Source: CAYQTO01 sp964420455 (lineage in GTDB: Bacteria; Sumerlaeota; Sumerlaeia; SLMS01). Taken from it: 64,000 bases of DNA. Made by a program: the position numbers and the translations under genes. Position 1 is the first letter of the stretch; every line of letters begins with the position of its first letter. The stretch is from contig CAYQTO010000001.1 of the NCBI GenBank assembly GCA_964420455.1, positions 1 to 64,000 on the forward strand, given 5' to 3'. Below, piece after piece: positions 7,557-16,849 of the stretch. The notes under the pieces are model-generated. The model was not told the origin of the DNA and did not search any database. It was given only the letters and a program-made list of their open reading frames with translations.

Positions 7557-10418
7557 TCAGTGCTTGGCGCCGTTGCGCTTCTTGCGCCCGTTCTTTTTCG
7601 CGGAGGGCTCCACCGCGTCGAAGGCGATCTCCACCGTGACCACCTGGCGGGATCGCACGGTCACCTGCACGGCACCGTTCTTCACCGCCAGCCCCGCTCC
7701 TTCCAGCGGCTCCTCGTTCATGTTCAGGAGCGCCGCCGAGGAGGGCGCCTGCATCGGCAGGATCCGTCCGGCCGTTTCCGCATCCGACAGGTTGTAGAGG
7801 CGAACCACCAGCCGCTCGCGGTCCTCCGCCCGCTTCACCGCGCTCACCAGCAGGCAGTCCGGCTCCACGCGCAGCATCGTTCCCTCCGCCATCGGCCAGT
7901 CGCCCTTCTCGTAGCCGCCACACTGCACCGGAACCAACGGCAGATGGAAGTCCTCCGCCTGCTGCGCCACCGCGCCCGCTTCCCAGTTCCCGTCGTGGGG
8001 ATACAGCGAGTAGCGCGTGACGATCTCGCCCGGCACCTGGCTCAGCTCCTGGTCAGGCCGCCGCTCCCAACGCCAGCTGACCGTGCACAAGGTCACCTCG
8101 TACGCCCGCAGCAGCGACAGGCGAATCGTCCGCGAGGGATCGTCCGTCACCTCGTACTCGTGGAGCCCTTCCGTGAGGATCGCGAGGCCCGCCCGGCCAT
8201 CCGAAACGTCGACGAACCGGCGGCACGGGTGGTTCGGATTCGGCGCCTGCGCATAGGAGTGGTCCGGAGCCCGGTCGATCACCCTCTGGACGACGTCGAA
8301 GGGCGTTTCGGCCGACGAATGCGTCGCCGCCGCCAGCCCCGTCGGGAAACTCACCCGCAGCCGGTGGTTTGTCGCCGTGTTGCTGATGCGCGTCACCACA
8401 TCGAGCCGTCGCGCCCCCCGCCGCAGCGTGAATTCCGAGGTGATTCCAATCGTCTCCTCCCGGGGGCCACGCTCGGCGAACTGGTGCGTATCGTCGTGGA
8501 CGAGGCCGCTGCGCACCCGCATCTCGAGGCTCACGCGGATCGTCGCACTCAGCGCCGTGTTCTCGACCACGCTGACGCGCGCCGGCGATCCCTTGCTCGT
8601 GAAGACCTCGTCGATGCCAGGCGCACGCCACTCCCATCCGTTGCCGTTCTCCCCCTCGTCCTGGAAGAGGTGGAGCCCCGCCCATCGGCGGCCCGACGCC
8701 TTCTCCGCGAGGTCGAGCGTTCCGTTGGGATGGAACTCCACGATCAGGTGCTCGTTCTCCATCCGGTCGGGGAGCGGCGCGATGCGGGCACCGTTCCCGT
8801 TCGGCGCTGCCGCCCGCACCACGTAGGACTTCCAGCCAAAGGCAGGTACTTCCTCCGCCACGAAGTGCGTCTTGCAGGTCCACCCAACGAGCGCCGTCGT
8901 CAGGTCCGTGTTGTCCCGCACCGTCTTCTCGCAGGGACGTCTATACACCGGAACGAATTCCACCGGCTTGCCCGATGGGTCCACCAGTTCATACTCGAAG
9001 ACGCCGGTCTCCTCCGGTATATCAATATAGGCGTCGACGAGTTCCGTGCGCGGCCGTGCGGTGGGGTTGTACACCGTCAGGACGATCTCGTCGTCCGTCA
9101 CGCCGGAGGTGTCGAGGCGGAGCTGGAGGGTGGCCAGCGCGTCGTCCAGCACGACGTCCGCCAGCGCCTGCACCTGCTCGAGGCGGTAGTGGCTGTCCCG
9201 TTCCAGCTTGTCGATTCCGCAGCCCGCCACCGTGTCGTGGGCGTGGCACCGCAGGAGGTATTTCCACGCGAGGTCCAGGTACGTCTTGGGGTAGGGGAAG
9301 GAGGCAAACTGCCAGGCGAGGGCGGCAAAGGGCTCGGCAACCTGCGTGAGGGCGCGTTCGGCCCGGGCCTGCCGGATCTTCTGCCGCACGCGCCCGCTGT
9401 AGATGTGCTCCAGCTGCGTCACATAGGGGTTCGGCGGGCCGGCACGCCGCATCTCGCCGCGGAACTTCTTCAGTCGCTTGCGATCCACAAGCCGATGCAC
9501 GTCCTCCGCGTACTTCTCCAGCGTGCTGAAAAACACCTCCTCGCCGTCGTGGAGGAATTCCTGCAACTCGCGGACGATCTCCGCCTCCAGCGCATCCGGC
9601 TTTGTCGTGTCCATCCCCTGCATCAGGGGAATCGCCGCGGTGGTGAAGTGCTCGCGCTCCACCTCCAGAAGGTCCCGGAACGACTTCTCGAGCAGTTCGC
9701 GGTGCAGCTCCATCCTCGGATACTGGACGAAGTAATGGTCGTACTCGCGATCCTCATGGATGCGCTTGAAGGCCATCGTCTGCTCGCGCCAGTGGTACAT
9801 CCGGTCCTTGGCACCGCGCCCGTAGGCCACCGGCCGCCAGACATCCATGAAGAAATTATAGCGCGCCTTCGTCCCGAACCGCGAGCAAAGCAGCGTCGTG
9901 CCGTCCGGCGCCTCCCACAGGAACTCCGAAGCCTGGGTGTCGTGAGCCGAAATCCCCCGGTAGAAGAACACCGTCGCGATGTCGAACCCCGCGTAGATCT
10001 GCGGCAGCTGGGAAACTTGCCCAAAGCCAAAGGGCGTATATCCCACCTTCATCACCGGACCGTACTTCGCCGCCACCCGGTGGCCGACCACCAGGTTGCG
10101 GACGATGCTTTCCCCCGACAACATGTTGTCGTCGGGCGCTGTATACCATGGCCCGATGGTCAGGCGACCCTCGCCGACATGCCGCCGGATTTCCTCCGCC
10201 TTTTCCGGCCGGATCTCCAGATAGTCCTCGAGCGGTACCGTCTGCGAATCGAGCAGGAAGGTGTACTCGGGCACCTCGGAGAAAATCTCGAGCAACCGGT
10301 CGAGAAATTCGACCGTCAGCCGCCGGGTCTGCTGGTAGTCCAGAGTCCACTCCCGGTCGAGGTGGCTGTTGGGGATGACGTGTCCCCGTAGGAGGGTCTT
10401 CTTCTTGGTTGCGGGCAT
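7557..10418 (-). CDS. Glycoside hydrolase family 38 (alpha-mannosidase-like), nucleophile position altered
   Basis: Family members remove alpha-mannosyl residues using a zinc ion. From the ATG at 10418 (MPATKKK) the protein has 953 residues. A start at 10514 would add 32. The first zinc motif NSHLDREW lies at about residues 17-24 and the later CHAHDTVAGCG motif supplies the second histidine. The segment that should read PDSFGH, with the Asp acting as nucleophile and zinc ligand, reads PFGFGQ at about residues 129-134 (10031 and neighbouring bases), so that Asp is Phe. The rest of the neighbourhood (VSQLPQIYAGF) is well conserved. No signal peptide is seen. The long C-terminal beta domain is intact. 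It may be a non-canonical or inactive member. Confidence 0.88.
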   Translation of the reverse strand: MPATKKKTLLRGHVIPNSHLDREWTLDYQQTRRLTVEFLDRLLEIFSEVPEYTFLLDSQTVPLEDYLEIRPEKAEEIRRHVGEGRLTIGPWYTAPDDNMLSGESIVRNLVVGHRVAAKYGPVMKVGYTPFGFGQVSQLPQIYAGFDIATVFFYRGISAHDTQASEFLWEAPDGTTLLCSRFGTKARYNFFMDVWRPVAYGRGAKDRMYHWREQTMAFKRIHEDREYDHYFVQYPRMELHRELLEKSFRDLLEVEREHFTTAAIPLMQGMDTTKPDALEAEIVRELQEFLHDGEEVFFSTLEKYAEDVHRLVDRKRLKKFRGEMRRAGPPNPYVTQLEHIYSGRVRQKIRQARAERALTQVAEPFAALAWQFASFPYPKTYLDLAWKYLLRCHAHDTVAGCGIDKLERDSHYRLEQVQALADVVLDDALATLQLRLDTSGVTDDEIVLTVYNPTARPRTELVDAYIDIPEETGVFEYELVDPSGKPVEFVPVYRRPCEKTVRDNTDLTTALVGWTCKTHFVAEEVPAFGWKSYVVRAAAPNGNGARIAPLPDRMENEHLIVEFHPNGTLDLAEKASGRRWAGLHLFQDEGENGNGWEWRAPGIDEVFTSKGSPARVSVVENTALSATIRVSLEMRVRSGLVHDDTHQFAERGPREETIGITSEFTLRRGARRLDVVTRISNTATNHRLRVSFPTGLAAATHSSAETPFDVVQRVIDRAPDHSYAQAPNPNHPCRRFVDVSDGRAGLAILTEGLHEYEVTDDPSRTIRLSLLRAYEVTLCTVSWRWERRPDQELSQVPGEIVTRYSLYPHDGNWEAGAVAQQAEDFHLPLVPVQCGGYEKGDWPMAEGTMLRVEPDCLLVSAVKRAEDRERLVVRLYNLSDAETAGRILPMQAPSSAALLNMNEEPLEGAGLAVKNGAVQVTVRSRQVVTVEIAFDAVEPSAKKNGRKKRNGAKH

Positions 10419-10589
10419 GACGAAATGTTTATCCTCGACAGGCAGAGGGGATCTCGCCGCTTCCATGGGTCTGGTTGCCGGTTTCCGTGTAAACGGCGAC
10501 AACCGAGGCGCCATGTCACCGGTTTCATGATCACTAGCCAGCCCTGAAGTCGAGGTAAAGTCTTTTCAGCGCCCGGAGAGAAACCGGTT

Positions 10590-12692
10590 TCACTCGGCCA
10601 CCGGTGCCCCAAGCCCTTCGCGCTCCAGCAACTCCTCGAGGTGCAGCGCCTTCAGCGGCTTCGAATACAGGAAGCCCTGGAAGTAGTGCACGTCCAACTC
10701 GCGCAGGAGTTCCCGCTGCTCCACCGTTTCCACCCCTTCCGCAATCAGCTTCAGCCCCAGCGAGTGCCCCAGCGACGCGATCGTCCGCACGATTTCCAAA
10801 TTCCGCCCGCCTTCTTCGATTCCCGACACAAAGTGACGGTCGATCTTCAGGTAATCGAACTGGAAGCGCTTCAGGTAGCCGAGGGAGGAATACCCCTTGC
10901 CGAAATCGTCGAGCGCCATGCGGATCCCCAAAGCCCGGAGTCCCCGAAAGTTCTCCTCCATCACCGGGGTCGGCTGGCCCAGCAGGGTTTCGGTGATCTC
11001 GAGGTAGAGGGCGGAGGCCGGCATTCCGGTCCGGTCGAGTTCCTCGCGAACCTGGCCCGCCAGGCCGGGTTGCATCAGTTGCCAACGGGAAAGATTCACG
11101 CTCAGGAGGAGGTCGCCTCGGCGCCGCCGCCACTGGGCCATGCGCCGGCAAGCCTCCCGGAGCACCCGCAGCCCAATTGGTCCGATCAGCCCGGTCTCCT
11201 CCGCCAGAGGGATGAAGTCATCCGGCATGATCATTCCCCTCAGCGGGTGGACCCACCGCACGAGGGCCTCCGCCCCGACCACCTCCTCGCTCGAGACCTC
11301 GATGACCGGCTGAAAGTACACGTGGAACTCTTCCCGCTCAATCGCGCGTCTCATGTCGCCCTCCAGCCGCAACTGGTAGGTCAGCCGGTCGTGCATCTCC
11401 GCTGAAAAGGTCTCGCGTCCGCCACGTCCCGACGCCTTGGCCCGATTCGCGGCGTTGTCCGCATCGCGGAGCACCTGGTCTCCCGCCGTGTAGTCCCCCG
11501 GCCCCAGCGCAATCCCCACCGCCGCCGTCAGATGGATCTCCCCATCCTCCGATTCGCACGGTTCCTCCACGATTCGCTGAACCGCGATCGCGAAATCCGC
11601 CAACGCGTCCGTGTCCTCGACCCGTTTCATCAAAAACGCGAACTCGTCGCCCCCGAGCCGCGCCGCCATCACGTTATCCGACGCGAATTGCGACAGCCTT
11701 CGCGCCACCTCGATCAATACCCGGTCCGCCCGTGCATGGCCAAGGCTGTCGTTGATGCGGCTGAACTCGTCGATGTCCACCACGAGCAGCGCGAACCGGT
11801 CGCCGCCGTTTCCTGCCTTTTGTCCCTCGAGAATCCCCTCCATCGTCTCGAGCAGAAAGGTCTGGTTCGGCAGCCCCGTCAACATGTCGTGGAGCTGTGC
11901 ATACTTCAGCCGCTGATCGGCGAACTTGCGGTCGCTGATGTCCGTGATCGACCCCGCCAGGTATCGGACCCTCGAGCCCTTCGCGCCCGGTGCCCCCACC
12001 GCCCGCACCATGCTCCACCGATAGGTCCCGTCATCCCCCCGAATCAGGCACTCCTGTTCGTAGTCCTTGATCAGCCCCCCCTTCAGCTCTTCCAGTCCGT
12101 AGTGCAGCCGCGTGGCGTCGTTGGGGTGGATGCGCCCGAGCCACTCGCCCGGAGCGCCCCGGTGCGGCTTCTCCCGTTCGCGCGTGGCCATCTGCCAGTT
12201 GCGCGAATACTCGATCTCGTCCCGGTCCGTGTCCCAAAGCCAAAGTGTGTGTACCGCGCTCTCCAGCGTCAGCCGGTAACGCAGTTCCATCTCCTGGGCC
12301 CGGAGACGCCAAAGCGCCGCCTGATGAAAGCTCCGGTGCAATTGCCTCACCGACCGCTCGGTAATGTCCCCCGCCACCAGCACCTCACAGTAACCACGCG
12401 AACGCCAATCCTGCCCCTCAGCCTCCTCCCAATCCTCCACGATCAGCACCCGGTCCGACTCGTCCGAGCTGTACACGATCGCCTCAAGATCCGTTTCCAC
12501 CTCCTCCATCTTTCCACAGGCCTCCGCAAAGACAAGCGGCTGCCCTTGGAAGTCCTGTGGCTGAACGTCGCAGATCGAGACGAAGCGGATGTTTCCACCA
12601 AACACGGATTCAATAACCGACCGAAATTGGGTCGAAGGGAACCCGATCCAGAGTACGGGAACCATCCAGTTGTCGAAAATGGGTGTCTTCAC
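10590..12692 (-). CDS. PAS-GGDEF-EAL cyclic-di-GMP signalling protein
   Basis: The protein has 700 residues and starts with GTG. The first 115 residues are a soluble region I cannot name. A PAS/PAC domain follows at about 135-260, with the C-terminal GSITDISDRKFADQ ending typical of PAC. The GGDEF domain at 265-425 keeps the catalytic motif RLGGDEFAF, but the RxxD inhibitory site in front of it is missing. The EAL domain at about 435-690 keeps AEALVRW and DDFGKGYSS, and the EGVET segment, so both synthesis and breakdown of cyclic-di-GMP are possible. There are no membrane segments, so the signal is cytoplasmic. It is a single gene, with no obvious partner on either side. Confidence 0.93.
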   Translation of the reverse strand: MKTPIFDNWMVPVLWIGFPSTQFRSVIESVFGGNIRFVSICDVQPQDFQGQPLVFAEACGKMEEVETDLEAIVYSSDESDRVLIVEDWEEAEGQDWRSRGYCEVLVAGDITERSVRQLHRSFHQAALWRLRAQEMELRYRLTLESAVHTLWLWDTDRDEIEYSRNWQMATREREKPHRGAPGEWLGRIHPNDATRLHYGLEELKGGLIKDYEQECLIRGDDGTYRWSMVRAVGAPGAKGSRVRYLAGSITDISDRKFADQRLKYAQLHDMLTGLPNQTFLLETMEGILEGQKAGNGGDRFALLVVDIDEFSRINDSLGHARADRVLIEVARRLSQFASDNVMAARLGGDEFAFLMKRVEDTDALADFAIAVQRIVEEPCESEDGEIHLTAAVGIALGPGDYTAGDQVLRDADNAANRAKASGRGGRETFSAEMHDRLTYQLRLEGDMRRAIEREEFHVYFQPVIEVSSEEVVGAEALVRWVHPLRGMIMPDDFIPLAEETGLIGPIGLRVLREACRRMAQWRRRRGDLLLSVNLSRWQLMQPGLAGQVREELDRTGMPASALYLEITETLLGQPTPVMEENFRGLRALGIRMALDDFGKGYSSLGYLKRFQFDYLKIDRHFVSGIEEGGRNLEIVRTIASLGHSLGLKLIAEGVETVEQRELLRELDVHYFQGFLYSKPLKALHLEELLEREGLGAPVAE

Positions 12693-12808
12693 GGCGGCTT
12701 TCTCGAGCTGTCGACGAAGAGGTGTGACTCAAGTTGAGACGTGGGTCAGCGTCGGTTGGACCCTGCCAAAATGCAAGCAGGGAAACGCTTCGAAAGAACA
12801 CTGAAAAA

Positions 12809-13276
12809 TCAAAGCTTTGTTTCGCATCCCGGAATGAAGCGCCTCATGGCGATGTGGGGGATACCTGCCTCGTCGAAAGCTTCGCCGAAGGGCTCGAAGC
12901 CGAACCGGGCGTAGAAATCCTTCGCATGGGTCTGTGCATGAAGCACGATTCGCTTCGGTGTCACCGCCGCGGCGGCCTCCAGCAACGCCTCCATGAGCAT
13001 CCGCCCGACGCCACACCCCCTGTGCTCCGCCACCACCGCCATGCGGCCGATGCGCGCCGTGCCATCCTCCTCCTCGTACATTCGGCCGGTACCAACCGGC
13101 CCGTCCCCCGTGTGGAACGCCACCGCGTGGATGGCGTGTCTGTCGATGTCATCCCACTCCTCGGCGGGGTCGATGCCCTGCTCGCGAAGGAACACCGCCT
13201 CGCGCACGGCCCGAGCCGCCGCGAAGTCTTTCCCGGTTCCCTTGAATACAGACAATGTATAGACGAGTTCCGTCAC
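12809..13276 (-). CDS. GNAT-family N-acetyltransferase
   Basis: This is a 155-residue acetyl-CoA-dependent acyltransferase. The acetyl-CoA pyrophosphate loop reads EHRGCGVGRMLMEALL at about residues 84-99, matching the Q/RxxGxG/A pattern. The upstream strand RIGRMAVV and the later KDFYARFGFEPFGE are also typical. The N-terminal half (VFLREQGIDPAEEWDD) and the tail (GIPHIAMRR) resemble the ElaA/YjcF branch. Its ATG overlaps the stop of the upstream gene by four bases, so the two genes are translationally coupled. The substrate is not known. The octamer GTATAGAC lies in the fourth to seventh codons. Confidence 0.9.
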   Translation of the reverse strand: MTELVYTLSVFKGTGKDFAAARAVREAVFLREQGIDPAEEWDDIDRHAIHAVAFHTGDGPVGTGRMYEEEDGTARIGRMAVVAEHRGCGVGRMLMEALLEAAAAVTPKRIVLHAQTHAKDFYARFGFEPFGEAFDEAGIPHIAMRRFIPGCETKL

Positions 13277-13983
13277 CCCGTCAACTGGGCCTGGGCGAGG
13301 AAGGAAAACAGATTTGCCGCCCGGGCCACGGCCGGGATGTAGGGCTCGACCAGCATCGCCTCGGGGGGCGAGAACTCCGCGGGCAAGGCGCCGAAATCCA
13401 GCGCCAGCGCCTCCGCTTCCCCCCTGTGATCATTGAACGAATCGTCCACCATGACACCCGTGGCCTCGGAGATCGCCGCGAGCAACTCGTCCGGTCCCGC
13501 CTCCTCCAGTCCCAGCATCTGCGGGATGTCAAACAACGCCGTGTCTATACGCGGAGTCACGTTCGAGTTCCGTCGCAGCAGGTCGATGACCACCGTCGAC
13601 CCCCCCGATTCCGTTGGCAGGTCCATGCGCAGGACCCGGACCACATCGGGAAACGGGCAGAACAGCGGCTTGTCCGCAAAGTCCCGGAAGGCCATTCCGC
13701 CGGCGCCCTTGCTCGCCGTCGCCGCGTAAAGGATCAGGTGGCTGCGGATCGCATTGTCACTCACCAGGAACGCCTCAAGGCCCAGTGCGTTCATCTGGTT
13801 CAGCATTCCCTCCGCATTGGCCTTCTTCGCAAAGCGGCGCAGGACAACGAAGGTCTGGACGAGGAGCCTCCCGCGGACCACGTCCTCCTCCTCTTGGAGG
13901 AGCCGCGAGACTGGCCGCAGCGCGCTGCCCACGTCGGGCGATTGCTTCGGGAGGACGACGTAGTACGTGACGGCAGGCGCCAT
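13273..13983 (-). CDS. Hypothetical protein coupled to the GNAT gene
   Basis: I do not recognise this 236-residue protein. It has no signal peptide, membrane segment or cysteine-rich motif. The N-terminal half is helical and basic (RRFAKKANAEGMLNQMNALG) and the C-terminal half is acidic with many alanines. A VVIDLLRRNSN stretch near residue 125 and a following TPRIDTALFDIPQMLG are the most distinctive parts. It overlaps the GNAT acetyltransferase start by four bases, so it may be the substrate or a partner of that enzyme. Codon use matches the neighbours, apart from one ATA codon created by the octamer at 13543. Confidence 0.7.
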   Translation of the reverse strand: MAPAVTYYVVLPKQSPDVGSALRPVSRLLQEEEDVVRGRLLVQTFVVLRRFAKKANAEGMLNQMNALGLEAFLVSDNAIRSHLILYAATASKGAGGMAFRDFADKPLFCPFPDVVRVLRMDLPTESGGSTVVIDLLRRNSNVTPRIDTALFDIPQMLGLEEAGPDELLAAISEATGVMVDDSFNDHRGEAEALALDFGALPAEFSPPEAMLVEPYIPAVARAANLFSFLAQAQLTG

Positions 13984-14060
13984 GGCAGGGACCTCGCGGC
14001 GTTGATCGCGCTGCGTAGATGGATGAACGGACCGGCGCCGGGCAAGTGTTCCTTCAGGGG

Positions 14061-14105
14061 AAAATAAGGAAAACCGCGGCGCCCCCTCCGGGGGAACGCC
14101 GCGGT
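14061..14105 (-). terminator. Terminator downstream of glyA
   Basis: ACCGCGGCG (14073-14081) and CGCCGCGGT (14097-14105) form the outer stem, extended inward by a CCCC/GGGG helix. On the minus strand the stem is followed by a T-rich run (14061-14072 read in reverse). Confidence 0.82.
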
Positions 14106-14137
14106 CTCCAAAGGAACCCCCCTGGCTGTTGGGGCCG

Positions 14138-15403
14138 TTATTCGGCCGCCCGCAGCGGATACTGGGCGGTCATCTCGCTCACCCGGGACCGGACCGATTT
14201 CTGGACGCCCGCGTCCTCCGGGCTCCGAACCACCTCCGCGATCCAACCGCCGATCGTCCGCATTTCCTCTTCCTTCATCCCGCGGCTCGTCAGCGCCGGC
14301 GTCCCAATGCGAATGCCGCTGGTCACCGCCGGCTTGCGCTTGTCGAACGGCGTCATGTTCATGTTTACGGTGATCCCGGCATGCTCGAGCGCGTCCGCCG
14401 CCGCCTTGCCCGTCACCCCCTCGTAGTTCGTCAGGTCCACGAGCACCAGATGGGTGTCCGTCCCGCCGGAGACCAGCCGCAGGCCGCGCTCGACCAGCAC
14501 CTCTCCGAGCGCCTGCGCATTGCGGATCACCTGGTTGGAATAGTCATGAAAGCCTGGCCGCAGCGCCTCGCCAAAGGCCACCGCCTTTGCCAACACGATA
14601 TGCATGAGCGGTCCGCCCTGCAACCCGGGGAAGACGGCCTTGTTGATCGGCTTCTCCCACTTCTCCTTGCCGAGGATGATGCCGGACCGCGGGCCCCGCA
14701 GGGTTTTGTGCGTCGTCGACGTCACCAGGTCTGAATGCGGCACCGGCGAGGGGATCGCCTTGCCGGCCACCAGGCCGGAGAAGTGCGCCATGTCCGTCAG
14801 GAACACTGCCCCCACCTCGTCCGCCACCTCGCGGAAGAACGCGAAGTCGATCAGCCGGGGATACGCCGAGCCGCCGGTGATGATCAGCTTGGGCTGATGC
14901 TCCCGGGCGAGCTTCGCCACCTGGTCGTAGTCGAGCAACTCGTCGCTCTCGCGCACGCCGTAGTTCACGATGTTGTAATACTTGCCCGCCATGTTCACCG
15001 GGTGGCCGTGGGAGAGATGCCCCCCGTGGGCGAGGGAAAGGGAAAGCACCGTGTCGCCCGGTTCGATCGTCGCCAGGAAAACCGCCTGGTTGGCCGTCGT
15101 GCCACTGTGGGGCTGGACGTTGGCGAACTCGCATCCAAACAGTTCCTTCGCCCGGTCCTGCGCGAGCGTCTCCACCTTGTCGCTCGGCTCGCAACCATTG
15201 TAGTACCGCTTGCCGGGATATCCCTCGGCGTACTTGTTCGTAAAGACGGTGCCGGCGGCTTCGAGAACCGCCTCGGAGGCGAAGTTCTCCGAAGCGATCA
15301 TCTCCAGCGTGTCGTGCTGGCGGCGGATTTCCTCCTCGAGCGCCGAGAAGGCGGCCGAATCCTGTGCCTGCAGGACTGAAGCAGTTTCGGGGCTGATGCT
15401 CAC
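14138..15403 (-). CDS. glyA: Serine hydroxymethyltransferase
   Basis: This pyridoxal-phosphate enzyme interconverts serine and glycine while charging tetrahydrofolate with a one-carbon unit. The protein has 421 residues, the standard length. It starts with GTG behind AAAGGAA. The hallmarks are [27 protein letters not shown] (residues 40-65, in two blocks), NVQPHSGT and the lysine motif [15 protein letters not shown] near residue 228, where the Lys binds the cofactor. It is a single-gene unit with its own terminator. A weak promoter (TTGACC and CATTGT, 17 bases apart, 15457-15485 on the minus strand) lies in the 139-base gap upstream. No glycine riboswitch is evident. Confidence 0.97.
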   Translation of the reverse strand: MSISPETASVLQAQDSAAFSALEEEIRRQHDTLEMIASENFASEAVLEAAGTVFTNKYAEGYPGKRYYNGCEPSDKVETLAQDRAKELFGCEFANVQPHSGTTANQAVFLATIEPGDTVLSLSLAHGGHLSHGHPVNMAGKYYNIVNYGVRESDELLDYDQVAKLAREHQPKLIITGGSAYPRLIDFAFFREVADEVGAVFLTDMAHFSGLVAGKAIPSPVPHSDLVTSTTHKTLRGPRSGIILGKEKWEKPINKAVFPGLQGGPLMHIVLAKAVAFGEALRPGFHDYSNQVIRNAQALGEVLVERGLRLVSGGTDTHLVLVDLTNYEGVTGKAAADALEHAGITVNMNMTPFDKRKPAVTSGIRIGTPALTSRGMKEEEMRTIGGWIAEVVRSPEDAGVQKSVRSRVSEMTAQYPLRAAE

Positions 15404-15542
15404 AAACGATTCCTTTCAACAGGGCATTGGGCCAACAGTTCGCGCCCATTGCCCCCACAATGACGATCACAGGGAGGCCGGTCAAGGAACCATCTGGCAG
15501 GGGCCGGACTGGGGTGTGCGAAGGCCATCCGGCCCCCCTGTC

Positions 15543-15755
15543 TCAGGCCCCCGCGACCGCCCTTGGGTCCGACTCGAAGCCGCACCCCTTGTGGCTTCCG
15601 TCGCAGAAGGGCGCGTTCTTCGAAGACCCGCAACGGCACAGGAACGCCGTCGTCTTCCCCTTCAGGTCGAACGGCTGACCGGCCGCGTCCACGACCTCGA
15701 AATCGCCTTCGATCTTGAACGGGCCATTGGGATTCACGGTGACTTTGGCTGCCAT
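15543..15755 (-). CDS. CDGSH-type iron-sulfur protein
   Basis: This is a 70-residue protein binding a [2Fe-2S] cluster with three cysteines and one histidine. The motif CRCGSSKNAPFCDGSH lies near residues 40-55. The ATG at 15755 (MAAKVTV) is preferred because AGGAGG sits seven bases upstream. Earlier in-frame starts would lie in or before that site. It follows the histone-deacetylase-family gene by 77 bases on the same strand and may be cotranscribed. The function of short CDGSH proteins in bacteria is mostly unknown, although redox or cluster-transfer roles are likely. Confidence 0.93.
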   Translation of the reverse strand: MAAKVTVNPNGPFKIEGDFEVVDAAGQPFDLKGKTTAFLCRCGSSKNAPFCDGSHKGCGFESDPRAVAGA

Positions 15756-15831
15756 TGGCGAGCCTCCTTTTTTCATGTCCGCGCCAGGATATTGGCAAAC
15801 CGCCAACTGGCGGCGCAAGCGGTCCCCCCCC

Positions 15832-16761
15832 TCAGTCCGCCATCAGCGCCCGCACATGTTCCTCGGCCGATTCTGCCAGGGCGCGCAGGTTGTAGCCACC
15901 CTCCAGCACGGAAACAATGGGCAGGTCCCGGCCGGCCCGGCTCGTGATGGCCCGCGTCAGCGTCCCGAAGTCCCCCGAGTGCAGTTCCAGACTCGCCAGC
16001 GGGTCCGCCCTGTGGGCATCGAAGCCCGCCGAGAGCAGAAGAAACTCCGGTCTCCATGCGAAGACCGCATCAAGGGCCGGCTCCAGCGCGGCCACATAGT
16101 CCCGCCACGGCGTGTGCGGCCGCAGGGGGACATTCAGCGTCGTCCCCTCGCCCGCACCCGCGCCGCGCTCCTCGCGGGCACCCGTCCCCGGAAAGATTCC
16201 CCCGTATTGATGTATAGACATATAGAACACCCGGGGATCGTCGTAGAACGCCTCCTGGGTCCCGTTGCCATGGTGCACGTCGAAGTCCACGATGGCAATG
16301 CGGGGAATGTCAAACTCGGCCTGGAGGTAGCGCGCCGCGATGGCGACGTTGTTGTAGAGGCAGAACCCCATGGGGCGACGCGGGGTGGCGTGGTGTCCCG
16401 GCGGGCGGACGAGGGCAAAGGCCCGGCGGGTGGCCCCCTGGTGGACCTCGCGGGCGGCGGTCATCGCGCCCCCCGCGGCGAGCAGCGCCGCCCTTGCAGA
16501 GTCCGGCGAGAACAACGTGTCCGGATCGAACTGGCCCGGCCCCCGACCCCGCGTGTTCTCCACGATCTCGTAGAAGGTCCGTGTGTGGACGAGCTGCACC
16601 TCTTCGCCCGTCGCCGGACGCGCCTCCACCACGCGTGTCTCCTCCCATAGGCCCCGCTCCACGAACCGGTCCCGGATCGCGTCTATACGCGCCGGCTGCT
16701 CGGGGTGCGTACCCGTGTCATGGAGCCGCACATCCGGGTGGGTGACCAGTGTCAGGTCCAA
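15832..16761 (-). CDS. Histone deacetylase family protein (AcuC/acetylpolyamine amidohydrolase type)
   Basis: This is a zinc-dependent amidohydrolase of 309 residues. Catalytic and metal-binding segments are all present: RPPGHHATPRRPMGFCLYNN near residue 118, where the His pair acts as base and relay, IVDFDVHHGNGTQEAFY near 155, SAGFDAHRADPL near 245, and the closing SVLEGGYN near 287. Bacterial members deacetylate acetylpolyamines, acetyl-CoA synthetase lysines or small acylated compounds, and the substrate here cannot be told. There is no signal peptide. The octamer occurs twice (16212 and 16681), in both cases giving ATA isoleucine codons. Confidence 0.93.
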   Translation of the reverse strand: MDLTLVTHPDVRLHDTGTHPEQPARIDAIRDRFVERGLWEETRVVEARPATGEEVQLVHTRTFYEIVENTRGRGPGQFDPDTLFSPDSARAALLAAGGAMTAAREVHQGATRRAFALVRPPGHHATPRRPMGFCLYNNVAIAARYLQAEFDIPRIAIVDFDVHHGNGTQEAFYDDPRVFYMSIHQYGGIFPGTGAREERGAGAGEGTTLNVPLRPHTPWRDYVAALEPALDAVFAWRPEFLLLSAGFDAHRADPLASLELHSGDFGTLTRAITSRAGRDLPIVSVLEGGYNLRALAESAEEHVRALMAD

Positions 16762-16780
16762 GCGGTTCTCCCCCGTGGAA

Positions 16781-16815
16781 GAAAAAGCGCCCCTGCCCGC
16801 ATGCGGGCAGGGGCG
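16781..16815 (-). terminator. Terminator downstream of dnaK
   Basis: A perfect palindrome runs from 16788 to 16815 (14 bases and their complement with no spacer). On the minus strand it is followed by a T-run (AAAAA at 16782-16786 on the plus strand). It ends the chaperone operon ahead of the HDAC gene. Confidence 0.88.
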
Positions 16816-16849
16816 GTTCCTTCGAGCGGAAGGTCTGGCCGGCGAGGCG

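Noticed and set aside
10004..10040. A second iterated octamer GTATATCC/GGATATAC
   Set aside because: About six copies were seen (for example 10034, 30424, 41359, 53884, 58536, 60292). This is above naive expectation but too few to separate from Gly-Tyr and Ile-Tyr codon context.
12761..12782. Hairpin CCCTGC / GCAGGG near the GGDEF-EAL gene start
   Set aside because: It has a long loop and no T-run on either strand, so it does not look like a terminator. It is too short to be called an operator.
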